DNA of 64,000 bases from Hybos culiciformis (Eukaryota; Arthropoda; Insecta; Diptera; Hybotidae), in NCBI GenBank assembly GCA_964007475.1, contig OZ023273.1, forward strand, positions 73,695,842-73,759,841. Reading direction: 5' to 3'. The translations under genes and the position numbers were made by a program. Below the pieces are notes generated by a model, which was not told where the DNA came from, searched no databases, and saw only the letters and a list, made by a program, of their open reading frames with translations. Every line of letters starts with the position of its first letter. Within the stretch, counting starts at the first letter, position 1. Shown here piece by piece: positions 23,933 to 35,034 of this stretch.

Positions 23933-26674
23933 GAAGGACTGCGAAGAATAAAATTATAAAATATCTAAAGGCGAAAAAATAAAAGTTTAACAAAAAATAA
24001 TAACTAATAGGATGCAGTGTTCCCAGTCGGGACTGCACTTGAAGAGAGCATATCTAAATATATTATGTCTAATGAAAATTTTGAGTATCCAAATTTAAAT
24101 TTATGTAAAAATGATACGGGTTACAAAAATAAATCTTTAACTTATACTTAAAATTTACAAAATTGATGTTTTAAATTTTTTGAAATCACAAGTTTTTTTG
24201 AATCAATAACAGGATAGATTAAACCAGTGATGCCCAAAATTTAAGACTGAACGTGCATTTACTACCATCATCATAAATTTTTGGCATGTTTTATTAATAC
24301 ACGGAAAAAATACACAGTTAAAAATTAATTTTTCGTCTTGTAATATAATAAATAACAACGTACTTTTCCAAAAAACAACATATGCAACATATTATGAAGC
24401 AACTTGATTGTGCTCTTGTTCGAATTTATTTACATTTAAAGTCAAGTTTTGGTATTTTTAAATATAATTTAAAATATTTTTAGCATCCTCTTCTAGAATT
24501 TTCGTTTAAAATCCAAAAATAAGCTTCAAAAAATCCAAAAAATATCGTTCACCGTTCACCGTTCATCGTTCTTTTCTAAAAAAAAGTTCTGTAGGTGTAG
24601 AGAAGAGATAAATATTTGAAAAGAGCAGTACACTTATTTTTCAGCTATAAGGAAGAAAGAGAAATTGTGTTGGTGTTGTTAGATTGTTATGTAAGTGTAG
24701 CTGTGAACAATAGCTACCTCTTTACTGGTCTGAAAATTTCAATTGAAAATGCCACACGACATCCATAGAAAAAAATACAATAAGAAAGACTGACGGGAAA
24801 CAGATTAAATATTTATAAGGAATGTTTTATTTTTCATAAAAAATTATCCCAAAAAATATAACAAAAAATATTAATAAAAAGATAAAAAAATTTGTTTTTT
24901 TTGATATAATCGGTTATTGCTAATATAGATATTTGAATAATTATTAGTAGATTAATATGCTCTAAATATTTTTATTTTTTTTATAATAAAAATAAATCAT
25001 ATTAACTTTAAAAATAATAGATGAATTAATGCTTCCTAAAGTTCACAGTTCACTTTCAGTTTATTTCATTTGGTATTTTTTTATTTTTGCAAAGTTCATT
25101 TTGATTTGAGTTAATTTTATCGGTCGTTCAATTGAGCTATATTTTTAACTCGGCCAGTAAAAATATTACGTTTATTTTTTGAACCCGTTCAATTTTTTTT
25201 AACTCGGTCAGTAAAAATAGTTCGTTTATTTTTTTCACCCGCTCTTGAAAAGAGTCGTTGAAAAAAATTTTTTTTTTGTTTTAAAAAGAGCCGTTCAATT
25301 GAACCCGTTCACTGAAAAAGAACGAACGACTCAATACAGTTCAGTCAAGTGAACGAGATTCCCCATCACTAGTTCGTAGTTATATTTCACCGCGAAAAAC
25401 GTAATATAATTATTAATTACGAACAAATAAATTTACGAACAAATAAGTTTAGCAAAATCAAATTTCAGCACCAACAAATGTACTTATACGGCCAAAAGTT
25501 TTACGAACAAAAAAACCACAAACAAATAAGTTTACCTTCAAATCGGCACACACAAAATCAAAGTAATTCCAAATTTTGTTACGTAGGTATCTCATAAAAC
25601 TTTTTTATTAAAATTTTATATTTCAACAAAAAAAACTACTGATTGATTTATCTGATTAAGGTTGGTTGCATTATTCAACTTGATTAAGCTTTTATTTAGA
25701 AAATTATATAATTCAATTTATATTTTATGTCAACATTTTCATTATGCTATATAAATATATTTGTAGAAGACAATAATTTCAGTATGTTCAGATAAACTTA
25801 ATTAAGTTTAAATAAATATACATAAAAATTATATTTTTAGTCTGTTCTGTACATATGTACATTTATTTTGAAAGAGTGCTTTGTGAAAATAATTAGAATA
25901 ATGGAAAATTTGTAATAAAAAAAAAGGCTCCATGAATTTTGATCGCGACTGGCGGCTAAAATTTTAGCTGCGACTCAATTTAGGAAATACAAAAATGTTC
26001 ATTTTCACAATGAATTTTGTTCTCGAGTCAATTTAGAAATAAAATGAATTTGAACCGCACGGCGTAAAGACATTTTGTTGTGCCCATACAAATTTTTCCG
26101 CGGTCAAAACTCAGTGCCCCAAAATATAAAAAAAAGTAATAATAATTTTCGCCTCAAAAAGTAACTGGCTGAAATCGAATTACAATTTATGAAGATTTAT
26201 TTATCTTATAATATTTTTTTAAAAGAAGAAAGCTTTTGAATTTGATGATTTTGATGTTAATGCATTTTCGAGGATAAACATTCTGAACACTTAAGTCACA
26301 AAAATTGTTTTAAAATAATCTTATTGCAGATAAAGTTATAATAAAAAACTCCAGTTAAATGCGGCTATAATTTTAGCAAAATGAACAAAAATAGTTTCTA
26401 CACTTTTCCTCATTCTTCTACGAATTTAGTATTGCGGATGTAAAATATGTTTGTATTTTATAAAAGTATTCAACTGTTGAATTAATTTTTTTTTTTGTTA
26501 TGTATTTTAGTGTCATTAGATATTATTATATATGTTGTATAAATGCTATTTCATTTTTTAATTTCTAATTAGAGCTAAATATTGAATAAATTAGTTACAA
26601 ATCATCATAATGCATACACATGCATTATTATTTTCATACACATGCATACACATGCATTATTATTTTCTTAGACA
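23933..26674. other. AT-rich intergenic DNA with small repeats
   Basis: 25149-25250 holds two tandem copies of an AACTCGG(C/T)CAGTAAAAATA unit. The following CGTTCAATTGAAC-like words and a CCCCATCACTA end at 25361-25371 look like the right end of another TIR element whose left end I could not place (24232 is a weak candidate). No gene is seen. Confidence 0.45.
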
Positions 26675-26997
26675 GGGTCTATGTGTTTTTGTGTATACAC
26701 ACATCGAGTTTTAAAATTAATTTTATTAACATGTTTTGTATACTGTTTTAATATGCATGTGAGAGGTAGTTGCAATCAATACATTTGCAATGCAAAAAAT
26801 AAACATAATTCCAAAATGAAGTAAAGTAAATAAAATAAACTTAATACGGAGAATGTAAATAAAATTTACTTAATTAAATAATTACATGTGTTATAAAATT
26901 TACTTAATTAAATAATTACATGTAATATACCATTTACCGAGCTAAATTTACGATTGTAAATACAACTTACCGATCACATGCACATTAAAGAAGATTT
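26675..26997 (-). repeat. Right copy of the inverted repeat at 17392-17687
   Basis: GTCTATGTGTTTTTGTGTAT through CCGATCACATGCACATTAAA is the inverse of the left copy, with a short internal duplication of the TTTACTTAATTAAATAATTA stretch. Confidence 0.65.
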
Positions 26998-27845
26998 ATA
27001 TATCGGTAGTTAGAAAATTATAAGTTATGTAAACCCATCGATCTATATGGATAAATATTTTGGTACGTTTATACTATAAACGAATGAAGCCGAAGAAGAA
27101 GAAGAAGTACTTGGTTTTTTTGCACACAAATGTAAAAAATTAGAAAAAAAAAAAAAAAAAGGAACGCCGTTACTATTATTAAGGTTATAAATCAGCTTTC
27201 AACTTTTTGCATTAGCCGCACGGTCGCTGCTAAGTTTTATTTTTCAATTCAAAAAAATGCGAAATTTTATTTTATTTTAGATGTAAAACATTTATTAATT
27301 AATAAAAATGTTTATAAAATATTCACATATCTGCGAAGTATCTAAATAAAATCTAAATTTCGTATTTTTCATACAAAATTCAATGTAAATAAACATTTTA
27401 TGTGACCACAGATAGGGACTGTCAAAATAGTGAATTGACAGATAAAATAAAATTGACAATGTCTTAAGTAAGTATAGTGACATCTATTGGAGTTTCCATA
27501 AGTAGCACGCTTGTATAAACCTGTTCATATAACATTTTAATGCCTACGAATAATTTCATAATACCTACAAAAAAAATTTATACCATCAGTTCAATAGATT
27601 TAATAAAAAACTTGTAAAAACCTATTCACAATTATCATATCTCACTCTTCTATTTCATATTTCTTTCTTTTATAAATTTTGAACATGTTTAATAATAAGT
27701 AAGTAAATGGGCGGGTTAAAATTTTAACAACTATCAGCTAATTTTTTTCTGTCAGCTCATCACTTCCGGCTCACTCCATTTTCAATGTGAGTTCCAGTAT
27801 TTAAATTTAAATTATTTTGTTAAAGAAATTCAAAAAAAATTGTAG
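26998..27845. other. AT-rich intergenic DNA
   Basis: A short GAAGAA microsatellite lies near 27089 and an A-run near 27150; no gene is seen. Confidence 0.4.
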
Positions 27846-27853
27846 GCTTGGGG

Positions 27854-28175
27854 CAGACACCGACGCCGACAAGAAAATACGCCGTGTGCTGCTCATCGCA
27901 AGCGATTTTTTTGTCCGCCGTCGCAAAACGTTTTTGTCGGCGTCTCAGGGCGTACGCACTTCGTCGCATTTTATATTTTTTATCGGCGTGCCAAAAAAAT
28001 TTCTTATATTTTTTCGGTTTTTTAGTTATTTTTATTCAATTTTTTTTTTTTTTTTTTGCTCTTTCCTTTTTTTTTTTTTTTTTTTTTTTTTTTGCACGCC
28101 GATGGCGCTGCCCGTCGCTTACTTTTTTTTCTAAGCGCGTCGCCGCAGCCAAAAACTCGTCGGCGTCGGCGTCTG
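27854..28175. mobile_element. CpG-rich 322-bp hAT-type MITE
   Basis: CAGACACCGACGCCGAC and (inverted) CAGACGCCGACGCCGAC are TIRs with one mismatch. The flanks GCTTGGGG and GTTGGGGG match at 6 of 8 positions. Words such as GTCGGCGT and its inverse recur, which gives the element a GC and CpG content far above the surrounding DNA. T-runs in the middle create poly-Phe frames that are not genes. Confidence 0.7.
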
Positions 28176-28299
28176 GTTGGGGGAAAAAAAATCGGTGGCT
28201 GAGGGAAAATTTTTTTTGCACACAAATGTCAAAAAATAAAAAATATAAACTCATAGAGTGTTGGGCTTATAATCGGTCTCTTTTTAAATAAATATTGGC

Positions 28300-28715
28300 T
28301 AAAGTGCAGAACGCGTGCACCTCTAAGATTTCGCTCAAACTTGGTGGGGTGGTAGAGGCGGTGCCAAAATCACCCCCCATGTATTTTTTTTTTGGGGGTA
28401 AGGCCCAGTTTCCGAGTTTTGGCCCCTCAAAGTTTTCAAAAATTTGGATATGGGGAAGGAATTTTTTAATTTCTGATTTGGCCTAATTTTGGAGAGGGGG
28501 TAGCGGCGTACCCCGCGATGTGAAATCCAAGACGGTTTTTTCGGGGGAGTCTTCCTTTTCCGAAATATTTTGCCCTTTTCCAAAAAATAATATGGTAAAA
28601 TATTTTGGAACGTATGAAAACTTTGAAGGGCTATATCTTTGAAACGGGGCCTTTTACGCCAAAACCGTCTTGGATTTCGCATCTGGGGCCCCCTTTAACC
28701 CCCCTTCAAGGAAAG
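28300..28715 (-). repeat. GC-rich module (inverted copy) shared with several repeat families
   Basis: Read on the minus strand, 28300-28490 contains GGCCAAATC, then AAAACTTTGAGGGGCC, AACTCGGAAACTGGGCC, and CACCGCCTCTACCACC with CCAAGTTTGAGC. The same succession is found at 45950-46110. At 28590-28680 on the plus strand, AAAACTTTGAAGGGCTATAT, AAACGGGGCCTTTT and CCGTCTTGGATTT resemble 45855-45920. Function is unknown. Confidence 0.6.
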
Positions 28716-29073
28716 CAGAAATACTAATTATAATAAATTGAAAACAATCCCAAAACGACAAACATAATGTTTGCAGATTTTGCAAAAAGCACCCTGTAAA
28801 GTTAATGTATAGATTTCACTAATATATGTAAGAGAGATACTTCATTGCAGAGCTGGATTTACTCTTCCTTTAGTATTTATTTGTATTGTAAACCAGTACC
28901 TACATATTATTTGACAAGCTACAATTTAAGTCACGATGGATATTTATTATAATTTTTGTTATAAAAATATTAAAAATTTCATGATATTTCGAAATAGGAA
29001 ATAAATCATTAAAATGGATTATTAAAAATAGATGTAATATGAGTTCAAAATTGAATTAAAACATGCACTACAA

Positions 29074-30370
29074 CAGTGATAAGCAACCAGCGTCCAGTGG
29101 GCCAGATGTTGTCCGTCTCCAAATTTTCTGAAGCCAAATTTCAGATATATGTGTTCTTTTTATAATCTAAATCTATTAATAACTTTGATTATTTCACAAT
29201 AAATTTTTAATAATTTTCTTTTGAATATACACCCAATCCTTTTTTTACATAGTCTTTTTTTACACGATTTTGAAATAACACGGTTGACAAGAATAAACTT
29301 ATCCTTTTTTTACACGGTTTTCTTTTTTTACACGGACAAAATTTACGCGAAAAAATTAATAATTCTGGGAATTATTTTGTGGTTCTTTGTTTTTAGTTTT
29401 ACAATATCATTTTTATGTTCCATGAATATGTGAATATTTTTTTTTTTTTTTACTTTTAGAAGCTATTTTTTTATTTTAAAAACTGAATATTGTTCATAAT
29501 ATGTAAAATAAAACAGACATGAATATATAGAAAAACTAAATTTTTGCTTGTTTTACCAAATTATTCATTTTTGTAGGCCTTTTGATGTTGTGGAACCAAT
29601 CTAATTTTTTTCTATTACTGTGTGTCTTTTTTTACACGCTATTCTCTGGAACCAATCTAAAAAGAGAATTGGGTGTAAATATTATTTATAATTAAAATTT
29701 TTATAATTTCGCAATACTATAAATTTAGTACAATAAGATTTTTACTGTAGAACAAACTCTTGTGCCGACTTTACATACAAAAGTTAATCTCGAAAAAAAC
29801 TAAATTTTACACATATTTTACACTCAATTAATTGTATAATTATCATAATTATATTTTTGAGTTCAGAAAATAAAAAATTGAGCTCTTTGTTACACAAAAA
29901 TTTATTCAACAGTATAAATAAATTGCCAATACTTTCTTTTATGTTCATTGCCTTGAAAAACGGCTTAGACTTATTAGGTCAACACATAGGTTTTTATGCG
30001 AAAAACTAAAGTATCTTAGGATATGTATATAATAAAAGGTGAAGAATTATTTTAATTGAAGTTTGTCTGGATAGTTGGTACACTCATCAGCCATTTATGA
30101 CATCAGAGTGGACGAACGCGATCGAAACAAACTTTCACATATCCTAAATCTTATTATACATAATTTATGCGGCAATACTAACAAAATTTTTTAAAATATT
30201 TAGTGCGACAGTATATTAATTCATTTTCTTTTTATTTTAAACCACCTTATACAAGAATAAATCAAATATGTACGTATTACAAAATTAGGACTAGAAAATT
30301 CTCAATAATTTCGGCCTGTGCGTGTGTTTTAATTTAATGGCCCTATTTATAAATAGGTTGCTCAACACTG
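29074..30370. mobile_element. 1.3-kb hAT-like element with TIR CAGTGATAAGCAACC
   Basis: Right end inverted reads CAGTGTTGAGCAACC (13/15 identical). Flanks CACTACAA and CACTAACA match at 6 of 8 positions. A TA-flanked miniature element sits at 29230-29675. No transposase frame remains. Confidence 0.7.
29230..29675. mobile_element. 446-bp mariner-like MITE with TA target site
   Basis: Ends CACCCAAT.. and ..ATTGGGTG are inverses flanked by TA on each side. The interior repeats TTTTTTTACACG several times. Confidence 0.6.
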
Positions 30371-30880
30371 CACTAACATATATTAACATTGAAATAATGA
30401 ATACAAAAATTGTTTTTAATTAATTATGAATACATATATTCTCATTATAAAATCATAAAAACACAGTAAGAGTTCAATGTAATTAATGTTCACAAATTCA
30501 AATGTGATAAAAAAAACAATCGGTTTATCCGTTCCAGATTACCTATATAAAAAATTGAGAAATGTAATAAAAAATCAACCTTAAGATATTTATATCGACT
30601 GATGATAGCAATATTAATATAATATCGATACTCTGTCCGTTTACTGTACTGTTTATGTATAATTCAAAATATATATTGAAGAGATTAGATTTTCTGCATT
30701 AAAGAAAAATTATGACTTGCTAGCAAAACAAGGAAGCAAACTGTCAGAGGGAAGTGAATTATCACATAAAAACCAAAAAACACATTTTATGTGATAATTC
30801 GTTTTTTTACGAATTAGTGCATATATTTTAAAAATGCAGATTTATGCAGATTTATTCAAACGAATTAGTGCACAAATAAT
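30371..30880. other. AT-rich DNA leading into the large inverted duplication
   Basis: 30750-30880 carries AATTATCACATAAA and ACGAATTAGTGCA words like those inside the transposon at 30881. The inverted duplication with 38201-41524 becomes recognisable at about 30836 (ATGCAGATTTATGCAGATTT). Confidence 0.5.
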
Positions 30881-31019
30881 GGCTCCGTCAATTATCGCAT
30901 AATGACATATCACATAATTTTTAAAATAATTCATGTACTTCCAATAATTACCGCGTCCCATTCGCTACGCGCGAAGCGCGACAAAAAAAAAGCCCTAGGG
31001 GGCGGCGGCCGTCCCCCAT

Positions 31020-31145
31020 TCCCCGAAACACTTTCTCCACATAAAATAGGCCAAATCGGGTAAAAGAGAAAGTTGTCCGCACAAAATGTATGAAAAAGAA
31101 ATTGTAGATGATAGAGGACCGCTACCGCGTCCCATTCGCTTCATT
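31020..31145 (+). repeat. GC-rich module inside the left arm of the transposon
   Basis: GGCCAAATCGGGTAAAAGAG, then TTGTCCGCACAAAATGTATG, then GATAGAGGACCGCTACCGCG follow the same order as the module at 33828-33960 and 45950-46110. It is flanked by CGCGTCCCATTCGCT on both sides. The inverted copy is at 41215-41330. Confidence 0.6.
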
Positions 31146-31661
31146 TTCAAACGAATTAGTGCATAAACAGCGAAAAAAAAATTTTATGTGATAATTCACT
31201 TTAAAATGAATTAGTGCATAAAATTTTCGTTCGAATTTTTTTATGAGTTAATTCATTTTTTAATTTATGTACTAATTCATTTTAAAATGAATTATCAAAT
31301 AAAAATAATTTTTTATGAGAGAATTCATTTTTCAATTTATGTGCTATTTCGTTTTGAAATGAATTACACGACTGTACAAAAAAATTTTCGTTCTTTGTCC
31401 TAAAGTTTATACTATTATTTTACAGTTAGTTATGCACAAAAACGAAAAGAAAATACCTTTTTTCGGTATAAAGTTTGCTTTTGTGATAGTTATAATAATA
31501 ATACTCATTTTTAAATTTTTTCATAAATTTTAATTGATTTTAATATTTTTAAAAAGACCGCGCGGTGAGAGTGGGGTATTAACGTTTACACTGTGCCGCT
31601 AGATGGCACCCGAGTGATAAACAACCATCAGGTGTTATTTACAAGCCCAGAATAACTTAAA

Positions 31662-33395
31662 ATGTCGTCACGAAAGTGCAAATACGATGCTGATGCATTT
31701 TGTTTTATATGTGGTCAATTTATTAAAGTTCGAGACGTGAAATATGAACTAAAGACATCTCACGTTCTCTGTGAAGCCTATGAAGCATATTTTGACTGTC
31801 CTGTACGGAATCAAGATAAGCCATGGGCTCCACATGTTGCTTGTAGTTATTGTAAAAGGTGTTTGGAAGGTAAGCAATTTTTATTTAATTAAGCGATGAA
31901 TCCAAAATAATAGACATATTAATTTTTATTTTTATATTTTTAGGTTGGTATCGAGGTGAGAAAAGGTCTATGATATTTGCAATACCAAGGATTTGGCGAG
32001 AACCAAAATACCATATTACTGACTGCTACTTTTGTATGGTGAATCCGAGTAAAAGACGTAGAGGTAAAAATGCAAAACCTATTGAATATCCTGACCTCGA
32101 ATCTCCAATTGCTCACGACCTGACACGACCAGTACCTGAGCCACCAAAAAAATTATCGCAGAAAAGTAGGTCATCTTTTAGTTCTTATAAAAGTAATTCC
32201 GATAAGGAGTTTTTGCCTACACCTGAACAACCAAAACACTATCTCATTACTTCAGAAGATTTTAACGATCTAATTAGAGATTTAAATTTGCCAAAAAATA
32301 AAGCAGATCTTCTAGGCTCTCGGTTAAAACAGTGGAATTTGCTTGATGATGTTAAGATCACGGATCAGCGGACTAGGCTTGAAATGTTTGCAACGTTTTT
32401 CACGAAGGAAGATGGACTTTGTTTTTGTAATGACATTAAAGGTATGTTTGAAACAATTGGCATACCCTGTGTCCCTAGCGAATGGCGTTTATTCATTGAC
32501 AGCTCTACAAAAAGTTTAAAAGCAGTTCTATTGCACAACGGAAATAAATTTCCGTCTCTTCCAATTGCTCACTCAGTACATCTTAAAGAAAATTATGAAA
32601 GTGTCAAAATTTTGCTTGAATCTGTAAAGTATCGTGAGTATAACTGGGAGCTGATTGGAGATTTTAAAATGGTGGGATTTTTAATGGGGCTACAGGGTGG
32701 ATATACAAAGTATCCGTGTTATTTGTGCTTGTGGGATAGCAGAGCAGATTCTAAACACTATATTCTATATATGGCCTGTAAGAACAGAATTGTGTGTCGG
32801 AAAACAGAACGTCAAATTTGAGCCGATTGTTGAAGCGGAAAAAGTGTTAATGCCGCCTTTGCACATTAAGTTAGGGTTGATGAAACAATTTGTTAAAAAA
32901 CTGGATGAAACTTCAGAAGCTTTTGGATACTTAAAAAAAATTTTTCCGAAGTTATCGGAAGCAAAGGTTAAAGCTGGGGTTTTTGTTGGTCCGCAAATAA
33001 AACAGATTTTCGCCGATGAAAAATTTCCAACGTTGCTGAATCGTACTCAAAAAGCAAGTTGGAACAGTTTTAAAGCAGTAGTTTCTGGATTTTTAGGAAA
33101 TAATAAAGCTGAAAACTACGAAAAGTTGGTTGAGGATATGCTTACAAATTTTAAGGCCATGGGCTGCAGGATGTCATTAAAAGTACATATGCTGCATGCT
33201 CATTTGGATAAATTTAAAAACAATATGGGAGCCTATTCCGAAGAGCAAGGAGAACGTTTCCATCAGGACATCATGAATTTTGAACAACGCTATCAAGGCC
33301 AATACAATGAAAACATGATGGGCGACTATATTTGGGGTTTATTGAGAGAAAGTAGCTATGAACATAAAAGAAAAAGTAAAAGTGTGCACTTTTAA
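31662..33395 (+). pseudogene. Transposase-like gene, two exons, one frameshift
   Basis: Exon 1 (31662-31869) encodes an N-terminal Cys-rich domain: CFICGQF, a second CSYC and the word KPWAPHVAC, probably a zinc-binding DNA-recognition module. After a 74-nt GT..AG intron, exon 2 (from 31944) continues WREPKYHITDCYFC, LIRDLNLPKNKADLLGSRL, WRLFIDSSTKSLKAVLLHNG, GDFKMVGFLMGLQGG, YPCYLCLWDSR, PPLHIKLGLMKQFVK, GPQIKQIF and EEQGERFHQDI. I know this protein as a multicopy, unnamed family in arthropods and cnidarians. Acidic residues at 32498 (FIDSS), 32660 (GDFKM) and about 33240-33254 (EEQGE) could form a DDE triad; that is inference. The frame shifts between 32755 and 32785, so this copy is inactive, but the rest is intact (about 500 residues). 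An AATAAA lies near 33450. Confidence 0.75.
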
Positions 33396-33723
33396 GTTAT
33401 TTTCCACTTTTCTGTAAGCTAATTTGATAGTAAAACTTAATAAAAATAATAAACATTTTTATTTCAATAGTTTTATTTTCAATCAAAAATTAAAATCCGA
33501 GATTTTTAAAAATTTCGTTCAATCAGTCTTCTAAGCACAAAAGCAAAGTTTTTCATGCCATATATTTTTTTCCCGTCTTATTACGACCTAAACTACCGAA
33601 ATTTAATGCTTTGCAATCAAAGTCAAATTTCATGTTGACCCGTGTTATCTTATAAAAAAAATTTATGCGATAAATCATTTTAAAAATTATCTGATATGAC
33701 ATTATGCGATAATTCACGGAGCC

Positions 33724-34228
33724 AGAAGGAGATGGGGGGCTGATGGTGTCATCCGCAAATCCCACTGAGCAACCACCAGTCCACCCACCCGCCCGCCCGC
33801 CCGCCGACCCTTATCATTCTCGTTACGTGGCAAATCGGGCAAAAAAAAAAATTGCGCATATAAAATGCATGAAATATTTTGGGGGGCCTCTATCCCTCTA
33901 CCCTTTTCCAAGTTTCAGCCGAATGGTTCACGTCATCTGCAGTGTCCCCAAAATCAATCGCGGACAAATGACCTGACAAAAATTCAATCGCGGACAAATG
34001 ACCTTTTGCAAAATGACATTTGTCCGCTAAAAATTTGAAAAAGCAATCGCGGACAAATGACATTTTGCAAAATGACATTTGTCCGCTAAAGTTTGAAAAT
34101 TCAATCGCGGACAAATGTCATTTTGGAAACTGTCATTTTACAATCGTGGACAAATGTCATTTTGTAAAATGACATTTGCCCTCGAAGTTTTCCATACAAA
34201 TTTCATTGCGGACAAATGTCACGGCGCC
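33724..34228. repeat. GC-rich module plus hairpin array (CATTTGTCCGCGATT) ending in GGCGCCGTGACA
   Basis: 33724-33960 holds a CCGCCCGC run, then GGCAAATCGGGC, an A-run, ATTGCGCATATAAAATGCAT, TTTTGGGGGGCCTCTATC and CCAAGTTTCAGCC. From 33955 the array alternates AATCGCGGACAAATGAC and its inverse, separated by TTTTGCAAAATG and TTTGAAAATTC stems. The outer end is GGCGCCGTGACATTTG read inward from 34228. The inverted partner is 40330-40913; related arrays are at 46713-47100 and 53279-53540. Confidence 0.75.
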
Positions 34229-34371
34229 GTTTTGTTCTATTGTTTTTACAATATTTAAGCAATATTTTATTATAAAAATTAAATTTACTGACTTATTTCA
34301 GTATTATATTTTTTGTATGTATATAATATGTAGTATTTTGTTTTTATTAAACATAATTATTTTGTACATAT

Positions 34372-35026
34372 ATTTATTTATTTATTTTCATTTCTGCTTA
34401 ACACAAACAGTTTACAAAAGCTTAAAATTAAAGCAAATTTACATTACGTTAGCAGTATTATGTTACAAATAAAATTTGATAAATATATTTACATTACATA
34501 ATAAAAATTTAAAATACTTAAAATAATATTCGTAAGAACTAAAATAAGAATTTAATATTTATTTAATTATTAACTATATTATACAATATGGCTAAATAAA
34601 ATTGATTTTTGAACATTCTTTGACAAGGAGAAATCGATTGAACTCTTATATTTATTGCCCAAAATCAACATTCGGTTAACTGGCTCAAACATTCCATAAT
34701 TTGTTCTAAGACAAAAAGTTACAAAAAGGTTATTGGAACGTAATCTGGATTCAGTAATAAATTGAATTTTGCCAGAAATTTGATTTGAGATTATATTGTC
34801 TTTAATTATTTCAATTAGGAAAATAATATCAGCAACTTCACCCTTTTTTCTAAAGAGGTCAAGTCAATCAATTTTAGCCTAAATTGATAGGAAGGGAGAA
34901 TAAGGGGGTCGGACCATGGTAAATTACGAAGGGCAAATCTGAGAAATTTTTTTTGAATAGATTCAATTCTATCAATATGGACTTGATAGAATGGAGCCCA
35001 TACTTGGGTTGCATATTCCAAAAAAA
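34372..35026 (-). mobile_element. 5'-truncated Jockey/CR1-like LINE copy (minus strand)
   Basis: The minus strand encodes the C-terminal tail of the reverse-transcriptase ORF (QVHIDRIESIQKKFLRFALR, then a frameshift) followed by a 3' UTR and an (AAAT)n tail at 34372-34390. The TSD GTACATAT is at 34364-34371 and 35027-35034. It is the inverted-duplication partner of 39542-40197 and belongs to the same family as 48313-52570. Confidence 0.85.
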
Positions 35027-35034
35027 GTACATAT

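Larger units (their letters stand above)
30881..33723 (+). mobile_element. 2.84-kb DNA transposon of unclear superfamily with a transposase-like gene
   Basis: The left end GGCTCCGTCAATTATCGCAT and the right end (inverted) GGCTCCGTGAATTATCGCAT start a TIR that stays similar for more than 45 bp. Subterminal ACGAATTAGTGCATAA and AATTATCNNATAA words recur in both arms. The interior holds a two-exon transposase-like gene (31662-33395). The same element minus 31367-33647 is at 40914-41476 in inverted orientation, with the same outside flanks. The copies therefore sit at duplicated sites, and no TSD can be read. Because flanking words resemble internal ones, the true ends could lie a little further out. 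Confidence 0.75.

Noticed and set aside
24232..25371. TIR element with ends CAGTGATGCCC and CCCCATCACTA
   Set aside because: The right end looks real, but the left end matches only 8-9 bp and no target-site duplication was found.
27817..28291. Proteins of 105-147 residues with long Phe runs
   Set aside because: Produced by T-runs inside a CpG-rich MITE; the frame crosses its TIRs.
30016..30147. Pre-miRNA-like hairpin (TTAGGATATGT/ACATATCCTAA)
   Set aside because: Only an 11-bp perfect stem with a loop over 100 nt; more likely a small TIR remnant inside the hAT at 29074-30370.
32755..32785. Programmed frameshift in the transposase-like gene
   Set aside because: No slippery heptamer is seen at the shift and the gene lies in a repeat; a simple indel is more likely.
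33714..33976. Pro/Ala-rich short frames over the CCGCCCGC run (also 40649-40923)
   Set aside because: Simple-sequence coding with no homology; part of an inverted repeat.
33955..34228. CRISPR-like array
   Set aside because: Units alternate in orientation with no unique spacers, the DNA is eukaryotic, and one such array has a TSD and an empty site, so it is a MITE/satellite.
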